Source: JACDAL01 sp963849115
GTDB lineage: Bacteria; Actinomycetota; CADDZG01; WHSQ01
Direction: 5' to 3'
DNA: 64,000 bases
Assembly (NCBI GenBank): GCA_963849115.1
Contig: CAWKGK010000008.1
Coordinates: 248,001 to 312,000, forward strand
Under the pieces are notes generated by a model. That model worked only from the letters and a program-made list of their open reading frames with translations. It searched no databases and was not told where the DNA came from. The position numbers were made by a program, and so were the translations under genes. Shown one piece after another: positions 38,336 to 48,083 of this stretch; the first letter of the stretch is position 1; each line of letters opens with the position of its first letter.

Positions 38336-41300
38336 TTGTTAGACGTCAATTACTTTGACGAGCTGAGGATCGGCCTGGCGTCAGGCGATCAAATTCGGAA
38401 CTGGTCGAACGGCGAGGTCAAGAAGCCCGAAACCATCAACTACCGCACGCTCAAGCCCGAGAAGGACGGCTTGTTCTGTGAGAAGATCTTCGGTCCCACC
38501 AAAGACTGGGAGTGCTACTGCGGCAAATACAAGAGGGTGCGCTTCAAAGGCATCATTTGTGAGCGCTGTGGCGTCGAGGTTACGCGCGCCAAGGTGCGGC
38601 GTGAGCGCATGGGCCATATCGAGCTGGCCGCTCCTGTTACACACATCTGGTACTTCAAGGGCGTTCCTTCGCGCCTCGGCTATCTTCTCGACTTGGCGCC
38701 GAAGAACCTCGAGAAGGTCATCTACTTCGCCGCATCCATTGTCACCTCGGTCGACGACACCAAGCGACACAAGGACCTGCCTCGGCTCGAGGAGGACGTC
38801 CAGCACGAGATCGCCCGCATCGAGTCAGAGCGCGACCAGAGACTCGAAGAGATCCTCAAGCAAACCGAGGCCCGCCTCGAGGAGATGGAGGGCAGGAAGG
38901 CCCGCTCCTCCGAGAAGACGGCGGCCAAGAACCAATCTGAGAGGCAGCGCAAAGAGGTGCGCGAGCGGGCCGAGCGCCGGATCGAGGAGCTCAAGGCGAC
39001 GTTCGACACGTTCAAGGACCTTTACGTAAAGCAAATCGTCGACGACGAGATCATTTGGCGCGAGCTGAAGGATCGGTTCGGCGACTACTTCAAGGGCGGC
39101 ATGGGAGCGGAGTCCATCAAGGAGCTGCTGGCCACGCTCGACCTCGCGTCCGAAGAGGAGTACCTGCGAGAGCAGATCAAAACCGCCAAAGGGCAGAAGC
39201 GACAGCGGGCGATCAAGCGCCTCAAGGTCGTAGCTCCATTCAACGACTCGGCCAAGCGGAACTCTCCGCTGGGGATGGTCCTGGACAGCGTTCCGGTCAT
39301 TCCCCCGGACCTTCGCCCCATGGTTCAGCTCGACGGCGGACGTTTTGCGACGTCAGATCTCAACGATCTCTACCGGAGAGTCATCAATCGCAACAACCGC
39401 CTCAAGAGGCTCTTGGATCTAGGCGCCCCCGAGATCATCGTCAACAACGAAAAGCGCATGCTTCAGGAGGCCGTCGACGCGCTGTTCGACAACGGCCGTC
39501 GCGGCCGTCCGGTGACGGGGCCGGGTAACCGCCCGCTCAAGTCACTGTCGGACATGCTCAAGGGCAAGCAGGGGCGGTTCCGGCAGAACCTGCTAGGCAA
39601 ACGAGTGGACTACTCGGGTCGAAGCGTCATCGTGTCGGGCCCGAAGCTCAAACTGCACCAGTGCGGCCTCCCCAAGCAGATGGCGCTCGAGCTGTTCAAG
39701 CCATTCGTGATGAAGCGACTCGTCGATCTACAGCACGCTCAGAACATCAAGAGCGCCAAGCGGATGGTCGAGCGCAGCCGCCCGCAAGTGTGGGACGTTC
39801 TCGAGGAGATCATTCACGAACACCCTGTGCTTCTCAACCGCGCGCCTACGCTCCACCGCCTCGGCATTCAAGCGTTCGAGCCGATCCTGGTAGAGGGCAA
39901 GGCAATCCAAATTCACCCGCTGGTGTGCGTGGCGTTCAACGCGGACTTCGACGGGGATCAGATGGCGGTTCACGTTCCGTTGTCTTCGGAGGCGCAGGCA
40001 GAAGCTCGCATCCTTATGCTGTCCGCGCACAACATCCTGTCTCCGGCCCACGGCGACCCCATTGTGGCGCCTACCCAGGACATCATCATTGGCGCCTATT
40101 ACCTGACCGCGAACAAGGAGGGCGAGGCCGGAGAGGGCCGCGTGTTCTCGTCGGCCGAAGAAGTCTTGAAGGCTTACGACGCGCGCGTCGTGGGCATTCA
40201 CGCCAAGGTCAAGATCCGTGGACTCAAGCGCTTCGAAGAGGAGCCGCTCGAAGAGTACGAAGCCAATCCCAAGCGTCTCAAGGAGACGACTGCAGGGCAC
40301 GTCATTCTGAACGAGGCCTTCCCGCCCGACTTCCCTTTCCAGAACGGTGTGGTGACCAAGAAGGAGCTGTCGGGCTTCATAGACCGTTGCGCTCGTACCT
40401 ATGACAAGAAGGAGCTGGCGGAGCTTCTCGACGCGGTCAAGACCGTGGGCTTCACCTATGCAACCAAAGCTGGAGTCACGATCTCGCTCAGCGATGTCAC
40501 CACGCCTGCATCCAAGCCGAAGATTCTGGCCGAGCACGAGAGGCGCGCCGAGCGGATCGAGAGTCAGTTCCGCAAGGGCGTGATCACCGAGGACGAGCGC
40601 CGACAGGAACTCATCGAGATCTGGAACGAGGCGACGGACCGCGTGAAGGATGCCATGGTGGAGGGCTTCGACGAGCTCAACCCGATCTGGATGATGGCCA
40701 ACTCCGGGGCTCGTGGAAACATCATGCAGCTCCGCCAGATCGCCGGGATGCGCGGGCTGGTGGCCAATCCCCGCGGGGAGATTATTCCCAGGCCCATCCG
40801 GGCGAACTTCCGCGAGGGACTCACGGTGCTCGAGTACTTCATCTCGACGCACGGTGCCCGCAAGGGCCTCGCCGACACTGCGCTGCGTACCGCCGACTCC
40901 GGGTACCTGACCCGACGGCTTGTCGACGTGGCTCAGGAAGTAATGATCAGACGCGAGGACTGCGGTACCGACCGCGGTTTGCGGCTTGACCTCATTCGCG
41001 ACCGGGCTCTGCTCAAGCAGAAGCTCTTGGGTCGGGTCTTGCTCGAGGACGCTATCTCTCCGGACGATGAGGTCGTTGCCAAGGCTAACGAGCAGATCAC
41101 GCCTGCCCTCTTGCGAGAGATCGTGGCTGTCGGTGTGCCGGAGGTGACGGTGCGATCGGCCCTGACATGCGAAGAGCTCCATGGAGTCTGCCAGAGGTGC
41201 TACGGCACTTCGCTGGCCACGGGGCAACTTGCCGAGCTGGGCGAGGCCGTGGGCATCATTGCGGCGCAGTCGATTGGAGAGCCCGGCACGCAGCTCACGA

Positions 41301-42226
41301 TGCGGACCTTCCACACCGGCGGAGTCGCCGGAGAGGACATCACGCACGGTTTGCCACGCGTGGTCGAGCTGTTCGAGGCTCGCACTCCCAAAGGCAAAGC
41401 GTGGATCGCGGAGGCGACTGGGAGGGTCGAGATCAAGGAGGACGAGCGCAAGCGCGTGATCGACCTCATTCCCGACGACGGTTCTGAAACCATCAGCTAC
41501 GAAAAGGTTCCCCGGCACGCCCGGCTCAGGGTGCGCTCGGGCGACGAGGTAGCGGCGGGAGACGCCTTGACCGAGGGCTCTCGAGACCCTGATGAGATCC
41601 TCGACGTGTTGGGCGCGCGTGACGCCGAGCTGTACCTGGTCAACGAGGTGCAGACCGTTTACCGCTCGCAAGGCGTGCCGATTCACGACAAGCACATCGA
41701 GGTGATCGTGCGGCAGATGCTGCGCAAGGTGCAGATCGCCGAGCCGGGCGATACCGAGTACCTGCCCGGCCAGCTCGTCGACGCCCGAGCTTTCGCGCTC
41801 TCCAATGAGGAGGCAGTTGCACAAGGAGGCGAGGCGGCGAGTGCTCGCCCGGTTCTCATGGGCATCACCAAGGCCTCGCTGGCAACCGACTCGTGGTTGT
41901 CGGCGGCCTCCTTCCAGGAGACCACTCGCGTGCTCACCGAAGCCGCCATCAACGGCAAGTCGGACCAACTCATCGGTCTCAAGGAGAACGTGATCATCGG
42001 CAAGCTGATCCCGGCGGGCACGGGCATGACCCGTTACCGCTCGACCAGGGTCGAGACCGTTGGCGAGGCAGCCATGTCCGACGACGAGGCGAGGGCGATG
42101 TTCGGTCTCCCGCCCCGGATCGAGGAGGACGAGGTCTCCGAGGCAGCTCGCGAGCTGTTTGGAACCCCGACGCTCCAGTCGGTGCCCGTGGGCGACGGAG
42201 CGCGCACCGAGCAAGAGGTTTCGTAG
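38336..42226 (+). CDS. rpoC: RNA polymerase beta' subunit
   Basis: 1296 residues. The N-terminal zinc-binding domain has CYCGKYK...ICERCGVEV; the catalytic magnesium loop is NADFDGDQMAVH; the second zinc cluster lies near CEELHGVCQRCYG; the trigger/bridge region includes GEPGTQLTMRTFHTGG. Start is TTG immediately after the rpoB stop, with GGAGGAGG inside the rpoB end, so translation is coupled. A coiled-coil-like charged segment spans about residues 155-225. Confidence 0.98.
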   Translation: MLDVNYFDELRIGLASGDQIRNWSNGEVKKPETINYRTLKPEKDGLFCEKIFGPTKDWECYCGKYKRVRFKGIICERCGVEVTRAKVRRERMGHIELAAPVTHIWYFKGVPSRLGYLLDLAPKNLEKVIYFAASIVTSVDDTKRHKDLPRLEEDVQHEIARIESERDQRLEEILKQTEARLEEMEGRKARSSEKTAAKNQSERQRKEVRERAERRIEELKATFDTFKDLYVKQIVDDEIIWRELKDRFGDYFKGGMGAESIKELLATLDLASEEEYLREQIKTAKGQKRQRAIKRLKVVAPFNDSAKRNSPLGMVLDSVPVIPPDLRPMVQLDGGRFATSDLNDLYRRVINRNNRLKRLLDLGAPEIIVNNEKRMLQEAVDALFDNGRRGRPVTGPGNRPLKSLSDMLKGKQGRFRQNLLGKRVDYSGRSVIVSGPKLKLHQCGLPKQMALELFKPFVMKRLVDLQHAQNIKSAKRMVERSRPQVWDVLEEIIHEHPVLLNRAPTLHRLGIQAFEPILVEGKAIQIHPLVCVAFNADFDGDQMAVHVPLSSEAQAEARILMLSAHNILSPAHGDPIVAPTQDIIIGAYYLTANKEGEAGEGRVFSSAEEVLKAYDARVVGIHAKVKIRGLKRFEEEPLEEYEANPKRLKETTAGHVILNEAFPPDFPFQNGVVTKKELSGFIDRCARTYDKKELAELLDAVKTVGFTYATKAGVTISLSDVTTPASKPKILAEHERRAERIESQFRKGVITEDERRQELIEIWNEATDRVKDAMVEGFDELNPIWMMANSGARGNIMQLRQIAGMRGLVANPRGEIIPRPIRANFREGLTVLEYFISTHGARKGLADTALRTADSGYLTRRLVDVAQEVMIRREDCGTDRGLRLDLIRDRALLKQKLLGRVLLEDAISPDDEVVAKANEQITPALLREIVAVGVPEVTVRSALTCEELHGVCQRCYGTSLATGQLAELGEAVGIIAAQSIGEPGTQLTMRTFHTGGVAGEDITHGLPRVVELFEARTPKGKAWIAEATGRVEIKEDERKRVIDLIPDDGSETISYEKVPRHARLRVRSGDEVAAGDALTEGSRDPDEILDVLGARDAELYLVNEVQTVYRSQGVPIHDKHIEVIVRQMLRKVQIAEPGDTEYLPGQLVDARAFALSNEEAVAQGGEAASARPVLMGITKASLATDSWLSAASFQETTRVLTEAAINGKSDQLIGLKENVIIGKLIPAGTGMTRYRSTRVETVGEAAMSDDEARAMFGLPPRIEEDEVSEAARELFGTPTLQSVPVGDGARTEQEVS

Positions 42227-42237
42227 GATTGTCAATC

Positions 42238-42274
42238 TGTGGGGGCCGGCACCCTCTCGGGGCCGGCACCCACA
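42238..42274. terminator. Hairpin after rpoC
   Basis: TGTGGG and GCCGGC pair with GCCGGC and CCCACA across one mismatch, giving a long GC stem 12 bases after the rpoC stop. There is no T-run, so termination would have to be of the U-less kind or Rho-assisted. Confidence 0.5.
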
Positions 42275-42402
42275 GCGTCGGCAGACTCGGAGTCGATTCT
42301 CTGGGCCCTGGGTGTCAATCGTCCACGGTGACCTGCCTGCCGTTTCGGTAGGCGGACTCTCAGGGTTCGCTCGAGTCATCGAGTTCGGGATTCAATCCCG
42401 GT

Positions 42403-42431
42403 TTGCGTGATGCCAACGCGTCCCGTAAACT
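42403..42431 (+). promoter_or_regulatory. str operon promoter (candidate)
   Basis: TTGCGT (42403-42408), 17-base spacer, TAAACT (42426-42431), 389 bases before rpsL. A short inverted repeat CGGGAT/ATCCCG lies just before the -35. Confidence 0.55.
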
Positions 42432-42476
42432 CTCCGGTCGCGTCCCCAATCGGGGCCACGCGACGCGCCCCCAGTG

Positions 42477-42519
42477 CGCTGGGAAGTGCTGGATGGCAGC
42501 CCGCTGGGAAGTGCTGGAT
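42477..42519. repeat. 18-base tandem direct repeat in the str leader
   Basis: CGCTGGGAAGTGCTGGAT occurs at 42477-42494 and again at 42502-42519, identical, with a 25-base period, about 45 bases after the likely transcription start. Confidence 0.75.
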
Positions 42520-42819
42520 TTGCAGGTCTAGGAGACACCGAGTCCGGTGAGCTCCGGAAGGCCCGGTTTTCGCTCCATGAGAGCAGGCGCGACGCCTGAC
42601 CTCCGAGCGCCGGGAACCACCGGGGTTGGGAATCGCCGGTCGAACACCCGATCTCGTCCCGATGCAGGCGCGTCCGGTGGGCGCGGCGCCCGGGTCCAAA
42701 AATGGTTCGAGGCCGTTAAGGCTGAGGGCCCATAGAGGTGAGGCGACGTCGACGGCCCCGCTCGAGAAGGGCGTGGGTTGCGGCGGCACGACAAGGTAAT
42801 AGGCGAAGCGGAGGAAGCG

Positions 42820-43197
42820 TTGCCGACAATTCAACAGCTCGTCCGGCAGGGGCGGGAGATAAAGAAGGAAAAGACGAAGTCCCCGGCCCTCAGGGGCTCG
42901 CCGCAGCGGCGCGGGGTGTGTACTCGCGTTTACACGCATACGCCGAAGAAGCCCAACTCCGCCTTGCGCAAGGTCGCCCGCGTACGCCTCTCCTCTGGTA
43001 TGGAGGTAACCGCCTACATTCCCGGAATCGGTCACAACCTCCAGGAGCACTCGATCGTGTTGGTGCGGGGGGGCAGAGTCAAGGATCTGCCGGGCGTCCG
43101 GTACAAGATTATTAGGGCCGCTCTGGATACGGCCGGGGTCAGGGATCGGTCGAAGTCGCGATCGAAGTACGGAGCCAAGAAGGCGGGCAGTATCTGA
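42820..43197 (+). CDS. rpsL: 30S ribosomal protein S12
   Basis: Decoding-centre protein. TTG 42820 gives the family N-terminus PTIQQLVRQGR and 125 residues, against 124 usually; an earlier in-frame start at 42778 would add 14 unrelated residues. AGGA lies just upstream. The streptomycin-contact lysines in TPKKPNS and GGRVKDLPG are unchanged, so a streptomycin-sensitive ribosome is predicted. The stop overlaps the rpsG ATG. Confidence 0.97.
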   Translation: MPTIQQLVRQGREIKKEKTKSPALRGSPQRRGVCTRVYTHTPKKPNSALRKVARVRLSSGMEVTAYIPGIGHNLQEHSIVLVRGGRVKDLPGVRYKIIRAALDTAGVRDRSKSRSKYGAKKAGSI

Positions 43198-43667
43198 TGC
43201 CTCGAAAAGGCCCTGCAGCTCGGCGGCAGATCACACCCGACCCGGTGTACGACTCGATCCTCGTCACGCAGATTCAGAACCGAATCATGATGCGCGGCAA
43301 GAAGAGCCTTTCCGAGGGCATCGTCTACGACGCGCTCGGCAAGGTTCAGGACCGTACCGGCAAGGATCCTCTCCCGATACTGAAAAAGGCGATCGACAAC
43401 GTCAAGCCGTTGCTCGAGGTTCGCTCACGCCGAGTCGGGGGCGCGACCTATCAGGTGCCGGTGGAGGTCCCGATCCGCAGGGGAACCACGCTTGCGATCC
43501 GCTGGCTCGTCAGCTTCTCGCGCCGTCGGCGCGAACGCAGCATGGCGGATCGCCTAGCCGGAGAGATTCTCGACGCTTCAGGCGGCACGGGGGGCGCAGC
43601 CAAGCGTCGCGAAGACATGCACAAGATGGCGGAGGCCAACAAGGCTTTCGCGCACTACAGGTGGTGA
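43197..43667 (+). CDS. rpsG: 30S ribosomal protein S7
   Basis: Primary 16S rRNA-binding protein that nucleates the 30S head. 156 residues, standard length, with VPVEVPIRRGTTLAIRWLV and the C-terminal AEANKAFAHYRW. ATG overlaps the rpsL stop (TGATG). In E. coli S7 represses its own operon; no S7-type site was looked for in detail here. Confidence 0.97.
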   Translation: MPRKGPAARRQITPDPVYDSILVTQIQNRIMMRGKKSLSEGIVYDALGKVQDRTGKDPLPILKKAIDNVKPLLEVRSRRVGGATYQVPVEVPIRRGTTLAIRWLVSFSRRRRERSMADRLAGEILDASGGTGGAAKRREDMHKMAEANKAFAHYRW

Positions 43668-43709
43668 TCGTTTCCACCGCAATCGGTGGGACGAGTCGCA
43701 AGGAGAGAT

Positions 43710-45878
43710 ATGCCCCAAGCAACAGCTAGACAGCAGCAGCCACGACCGCAATTGCGGGAGGTTAAGGGAGGCGGTGGCGCAGTTACGCGTGAGTACCCTC
43801 TGAACCGCACTCGCAATATCGGGATCATGGCTCATATCGACGCGGGCAAGACGACCACAACCGAGCGCATCCTCTACTACACCGGCCGCACCTACAAGAT
43901 CGGTGAGGTCCATGAGGGGGCCGCGGTCATGGACTGGATGGTGCAGGAGCAGGAACGGGGAATCACGATCACGTCGGCGGCTACGACTGCCCACTGGAAG
44001 GGCTACTGGATCAACATCATCGACACCCCCGGCCACGTCGACTTCACTATTGAGGTCGAGCGCAGCCTAAGAGTTCTGGACGGCGCGGTGGCCGTATTCG
44101 ATGCGGTCGCAGGCGTCGAACCGCAGTCCGAGACGGTTTGGCGTCAGGCCGACCGCTATCGCGTGCCTCGGATCTGTTTCATCAACAAGATGGATCGCAC
44201 TGGGGCCGACTTTTTCCGTACAGTCGAGATGATCTCCGACAGGTTGAACGGGCGCCCGGTCGTCATTCAGCTCCCGATCGGAAGAGAAGGCGACTATCAC
44301 GGCGTAGTCGACCTCGTGACGATGAACGCCCACTACTGGCCGTCAGAGGGCATGGGCGAGCAGTGGGAGGATCGCCCTGTCCCCGAGGAGCTGCAGGAGC
44401 AGGCCCAGCAGTACCGGCACGATCTCATCGAGGCGCTCGCCGATTACGACGAGTCGATGATGGAGACCTATGTGGCCGAAGGGGATCCCTCTATCGATCA
44501 CATCCGCAGGGTTCTGCGCCAGGCGACGGTGTCGAACGACATCACCCCGATCCTTTGTGGGTCTGCATTCAAGAACAAAGCGGTGCAGCCGTTGCTGGAC
44601 GCGGTCTGCTGGTATCTCCCGAGCCCGGTTGATCTGCCTCCCTATCAGGGCACTCAGCCCCATACGGGAGAGGCCATCGCCCGAGCCCCCGACGACATGG
44701 AGCCGTTCTCCGCTCTCGCCTTCAAGATCATGAGCGATCCCTTTGTCGGCCGCCTTACCTACCTTCGCATCTACTCCGGGACGCTCAAGAGTGGGGACCA
44801 AATCCTGAACTCGATGCGCGAGCGAAGGGAACGCGTCGGGCGGATACTGCAGATGCATGCCAACCACCGCGAGGACAAGGATGCCGTCTTCGCCGGCGAT
44901 ATCGTCGCGGTTGTGGGCCTGAAGCAGACCCTGACCGGCGATACGTTGTGCGACCCCAGCGACCCTGTTCTGCTGGAGGAGATGAACTTTCCTGCGCCGG
45001 TGATCGATGTTGCCATCGAACCCAAGTCGAAGATCGACTCAGACAAGCTCGGCAATGCCCTGCAGAAGCTTTCGGAAGAGGATCCAACCTTCCGGGTCCA
45101 TACCGATGAAGACACAGGTCAGACCATCATCTCAGGCATGGGCGAGCTCCATCTTGAGGTGCTTGTCGACCGTCTGATCCGCGAATTCAAAGTCGGGGCC
45201 AATGTCGGCAAACCCCAGGTCGCCTACAGGGAGACCATTCGCGAGCTGGCGCAGAAAGTCGTCACCCGCTACGTAAAGCAGACTGGAGGCAAGGGGCAGT
45301 ACGGTCACGTCGTGATCGACCTCGAGCCCACCGGGCCCGGCGGCGGCTACGAGTTCATCAACAAGATAACCGGGGGCCGCATCCCGACCGAGTACATTCC
45401 TTCTGTCGACCAGGGGGTGCAGGAGGCCATGGCCTCTGGAGTGCTCGCGGGGTATCCGGTTGTGGACATAAGGGTGACGCTTACCGACGGCTCCTACCAT
45501 GATGTGGATTCCTCGGAGATGGCGTTCAAGATCGCCGGATCCATGGCGTTCAAGAATGCCGCCCGAAAAGCCAAGCCGGCGTTGTTGGAGCCGATCTTCG
45601 ATGTCGAGGTCGTCACCCCCGAGGAGTACATGGGTGACGTGATCGGCGACCTCTCCAGCCGCCGAGGTCGTATCGAGGAAATGGATCAGCGTGGTCAGGA
45701 CAGGATCGTCAAGGCACAGGTGCCGCTTGCGGAGATGTTCGGCTACGCCACCGAGCTGAGAAGCCGGACACAAGGCCGGGCGACTCACTCGATGCAATTT
45801 GATTCGTACCAAGAAGTGCCCAAGTCAATATCTGATGACGTAGTGGCGGCCGTGCGCGGCGAGCCACCTGCCGCCTAG
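43710..45878 (+). CDS. fusA: Elongation factor G
   Basis: Translocase GTPase, 722 residues from ATG 43710 (AAGGAGAG just upstream; GTG 43686 is also in frame). A 30-residue Gln/Arg-rich extension precedes the usual start. G1 is AHIDAGKTTT, G3 DTPGHVD, G4 NKMDR. Domains II to V follow, ending in RGRATHSMQFDSYQEVP. It shows the pattern of canonical EF-G rather than the ribosome-protection paralogue. tuf follows 17 bases later. Confidence 0.97.
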   Translation: MPQATARQQQPRPQLREVKGGGGAVTREYPLNRTRNIGIMAHIDAGKTTTTERILYYTGRTYKIGEVHEGAAVMDWMVQEQERGITITSAATTAHWKGYWINIIDTPGHVDFTIEVERSLRVLDGAVAVFDAVAGVEPQSETVWRQADRYRVPRICFINKMDRTGADFFRTVEMISDRLNGRPVVIQLPIGREGDYHGVVDLVTMNAHYWPSEGMGEQWEDRPVPEELQEQAQQYRHDLIEALADYDESMMETYVAEGDPSIDHIRRVLRQATVSNDITPILCGSAFKNKAVQPLLDAVCWYLPSPVDLPPYQGTQPHTGEAIARAPDDMEPFSALAFKIMSDPFVGRLTYLRIYSGTLKSGDQILNSMRERRERVGRILQMHANHREDKDAVFAGDIVAVVGLKQTLTGDTLCDPSDPVLLEEMNFPAPVIDVAIEPKSKIDSDKLGNALQKLSEEDPTFRVHTDEDTGQTIISGMGELHLEVLVDRLIREFKVGANVGKPQVAYRETIRELAQKVVTRYVKQTGGKGQYGHVVIDLEPTGPGGGYEFINKITGGRIPTEYIPSVDQGVQEAMASGVLAGYPVVDIRVTLTDGSYHDVDSSEMAFKIAGSMAFKNAARKAKPALLEPIFDVEVVTPEEYMGDVIGDLSSRRGRIEEMDQRGQDRIVKAQVPLAEMFGYATELRSRTQGRATHSMQFDSYQEVPKSISDDVVAAVRGEPPAA

Positions 45879-45895
45879 TCGAGAGAGGGAGAAAG

Positions 45896-47086
45896 ATGGC
45901 CAAGAAGAAATTCGAGCGATCCAAGCCGCACGTCAACATCGGAACGATGGGTCATATCGACCACGGAAAGACGACGCTGACGGCCGCCATCACAAAGGTC
46001 TTGCACGACAAGAACCCTGAGGTGGCTTTTTCCTCCTTCGACCAGATCGACAACGCACCAGAAGAGCGCGAGCGCGGAATCACGATCGCGATCTCGCATA
46101 TCGAGTACGAGACCGATAACCGCCATTATGCGCACGTCGACATGCCCGGACACGCGGACTACATCAAGAACATGATCACCGGGGCCGCCCAGGTCGACGG
46201 GGCAATCCTCGTGGTCAGCGCAGCCGACGGACCTATGCCTCAGACGCGTGAGCACGTTCTGCTGGCCAGGCAGGTGAACGTTCCCTACATCGTGGTCGCT
46301 CTCAACAAAGTAGACATGGTCGACGATCCGGAGCTCTTGGACCTCGTCGAGCTCGAGGTGCGTGAGCTCTTGACCGAGTACGAGTTCCCCGGCGACGACG
46401 TCCCTGTGGTGCGAGTCTCCGCCCTCAAAGCTCTCGACGGAGACGAGGAAGCGGCCCAGGGAGTTATCGAGCTCATGGACGCTGTGGATCAGTACGTTCC
46501 CGAGCCTGAGCGCGACAACGCCAAGCCGTTCCTGATGCCCATTGAGGATGTCTTTACCATCACTGGACGGGGGACCGTTGTCACCGGCCGGGTCGAACAG
46601 GGCGTTCTGCGGCTCGGCGAGGAGATCGAGATCGTCGGAATCGAGAAGAAAACCTCGAAAACCGTGGTTACGGGCATCGAGATGTTCCGCAAGATGTTGG
46701 ACGAGGCCCAGGCGGGTGACAATGCGGGGATTCTGCTGCGCGGCACCAAGAAGGACGATGTCCAGCGCGGGCAGGTACTTGCGAAGCCCAACTCCGTGAC
46801 TCCTCATACCAAGTTCCAGGCGCAGGTATACATCCTGTCCAAGAACGAGGGCGGCCGACACACGCCGTTCTTCAATAACTATCGGCCCCAATTCTACTTC
46901 AGGACCACCGACGTCACCGGTTCTGTTCAGCTGCCCGGCGGGAGCGAGATGGTCATGCCGGGAGACAACACCGAGATGACCGTCGAGCTCATTCAACCGA
47001 TCGCTATGGACGAAGGGCTTCGCTTCGCCATTCGCGAAGGCGGGCGTACCGTGGGCGCCGGCCGCGTCATAAAGATCATCGAGTAG
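45896..47086 (+). CDS. tuf: Elongation factor Tu
   Basis: Delivers aminoacyl-tRNA to the ribosome. 396 residues. G1 GHIDHGKTT, G3 DMPGHAD, G4 NKVDM; domains II and III are complete. It reads DKNPEVAFSSFDQIDNAPEE in the switch I region, as in many actinobacteria. ATG start with GAGAGGGAG upstream. It lies between fusA and rpsJ, joining the str and S10 operons. Confidence 0.98.
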   Translation: MAKKKFERSKPHVNIGTMGHIDHGKTTLTAAITKVLHDKNPEVAFSSFDQIDNAPEERERGITIAISHIEYETDNRHYAHVDMPGHADYIKNMITGAAQVDGAILVVSAADGPMPQTREHVLLARQVNVPYIVVALNKVDMVDDPELLDLVELEVRELLTEYEFPGDDVPVVRVSALKALDGDEEAAQGVIELMDAVDQYVPEPERDNAKPFLMPIEDVFTITGRGTVVTGRVEQGVLRLGEEIEIVGIEKKTSKTVVTGIEMFRKMLDEAQAGDNAGILLRGTKKDDVQRGQVLAKPNSVTPHTKFQAQVYILSKNEGGRHTPFFNNYRPQFYFRTTDVTGSVQLPGGSEMVMPGDNTEMTVELIQPIAMDEGLRFAIREGGRTVGAGRVIKIIE

Positions 47087-47103
47087 GACGGGACGGAAAC
47101 GCA

Positions 47104-47418
47104 GTGGCAAACGGCGGAATGAAGATAAGGATCCGGCTCAAGGCCTATGACCATGAGGTCATCGATCAATCGGCGCGAAAGATAGTCGAGACGGTGACCC
47201 GGACGGGCGCGAGCGTAAATGGTCCAATTCCTCTGCCGACAGAGAGGTCTGTGTACACCGTCGTCCGGTCACCGCACAAGGACAAGGATTCGCGTGAGCA
47301 TTTCGAGATGCGCACGCACAAGAGACTGTTGGACATAGTGAATCCCACCGCTAAGACAGTTGATTCTCTACAGAGACTCGACCTGCCCGCTGGTGTGGAT
47401 ATCGAGTTGAAGCTGTAG
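47104..47418 (+). CDS. rpsJ: 30S ribosomal protein S10
   Basis: Head protein of the 30S subunit and partner of NusB in antitermination. 104 residues with IRIRLKAYDHEVID and SPHKDKDSREHFEMRTHKR. GTG start 17 bases after tuf, so no separate S10 promoter is obvious here. Confidence 0.97.
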   Translation: MANGGMKIRIRLKAYDHEVIDQSARKIVETVTRTGASVNGPIPLPTERSVYTVVRSPHKDKDSREHFEMRTHKRLLDIVNPTAKTVDSLQRLDLPAGVDIELKL

Positions 47419-47432
47419 GTTGGGGAGAGTCG

Positions 47433-48083
47433 ATGGCAGAGGTCAAGGGAATTCTGGGGCGCAAGCTCGGCATGACCCAGGTGTTTGACGACATGGGTAG
47501 AGCGGTGCCTGTGACGGTTCTGGAGGCAGGCCCATGCCGGATCACTCAGATCAAATCGGAGGAGACCGATGGATACATTGCTGTGCAGCTCTCCTTCGGT
47601 GTGGCCAAGAAGCCAAACAAACCCGAGGCGGGTCATTTCGCGAAAGCGGGCGTCGAGCCCGGCCGGCACGTGGTTGAGCTGCGGCTCTCGAAGGTAGATG
47701 GCCACGAGCTCGGTGCGGAGATCAAAGCGGATCTGTTCGAAACCGGTGAGAGGGTCGACGTGGTCGGCGTCACCAAGGGCAAAGGCTTTTCCGGCGGGAT
47801 GAAAAGGCACAACTTCTCTGGACTCTCCAGAACCCACGGCACTCAGGCTAAGCATCGTTCACCGGGCTCGATCGGAGCTTGCGCAACACCGGCGCGCGTC
47901 TTCCGGGGAACTCGAATGGCGGGCCAGATGGGCCACATTCGTGTCACGACCTTGAATCTCGAAGTCGTCAAGGCGGATCCCGATCGCAATCTGCTTCTGG
48001 TCAAGGGGGCGGTGCCGGGCCCCAAGGGAGGACTGGTGATGGTGCGGTCCGCCATTCGCCTGCGTCAACGGGAGCGCGTGTAA
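47433..48083 (+). CDS. rplC: 50S ribosomal protein L3
   Basis: Binds near the peptidyl transferase centre; one of the first proteins in 50S assembly. 216 residues. Starts GILGRKLGMTQVF, and the central loop SPGSIGACATPARVFRGTRMAGQMG reaches the catalytic centre. ATG start with GGGGAG upstream. rplD follows directly after the stop. Confidence 0.97.
   Translation: MAEVKGILGRKLGMTQVFDDMGRAVPVTVLEAGPCRITQIKSEETDGYIAVQLSFGVAKKPNKPEAGHFAKAGVEPGRHVVELRLSKVDGHELGAEIKADLFETGERVDVVGVTKGKGFSGGMKRHNFSGLSRTHGTQAKHRSPGSIGACATPARVFRGTRMAGQMGHIRVTTLNLEVVKADPDRNLLLVKGAVPGPKGGLVMVRSAIRLRQRERV

Larger units (their letters stand above)
42227..42819. other. rpoC-rpsL intergenic region and str leader
   Basis: 593 bases. 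In order: a GC-rich hairpin after rpoC (42238-42274), a promoter-like pair (42403-42431), an 18-base direct repeat (42477-42494 and 42502-42519) and about 300 bases of leader before rpsL. A 52-codon ATG frame at 42577-42735 was not accepted as a gene. Confidence 0.65.

Noticed and set aside
39728..42379. Very long open frame (883 codons) on the minus strand opposite rpoC; similar ones opposite clpC and lysS
   Set aside because: They lie fully antisense to unmistakable genes, have low-complexity, Arg/His/Leu-rich translations and no recognisable domain. Long antisense frames are expected in high-GC coding DNA.
42577..42735. 52-codon ATG frame in the str leader
   Set aside because: No good ribosome site, low-complexity Arg/Gly-rich product and no homologue recognised; most likely leader sequence.
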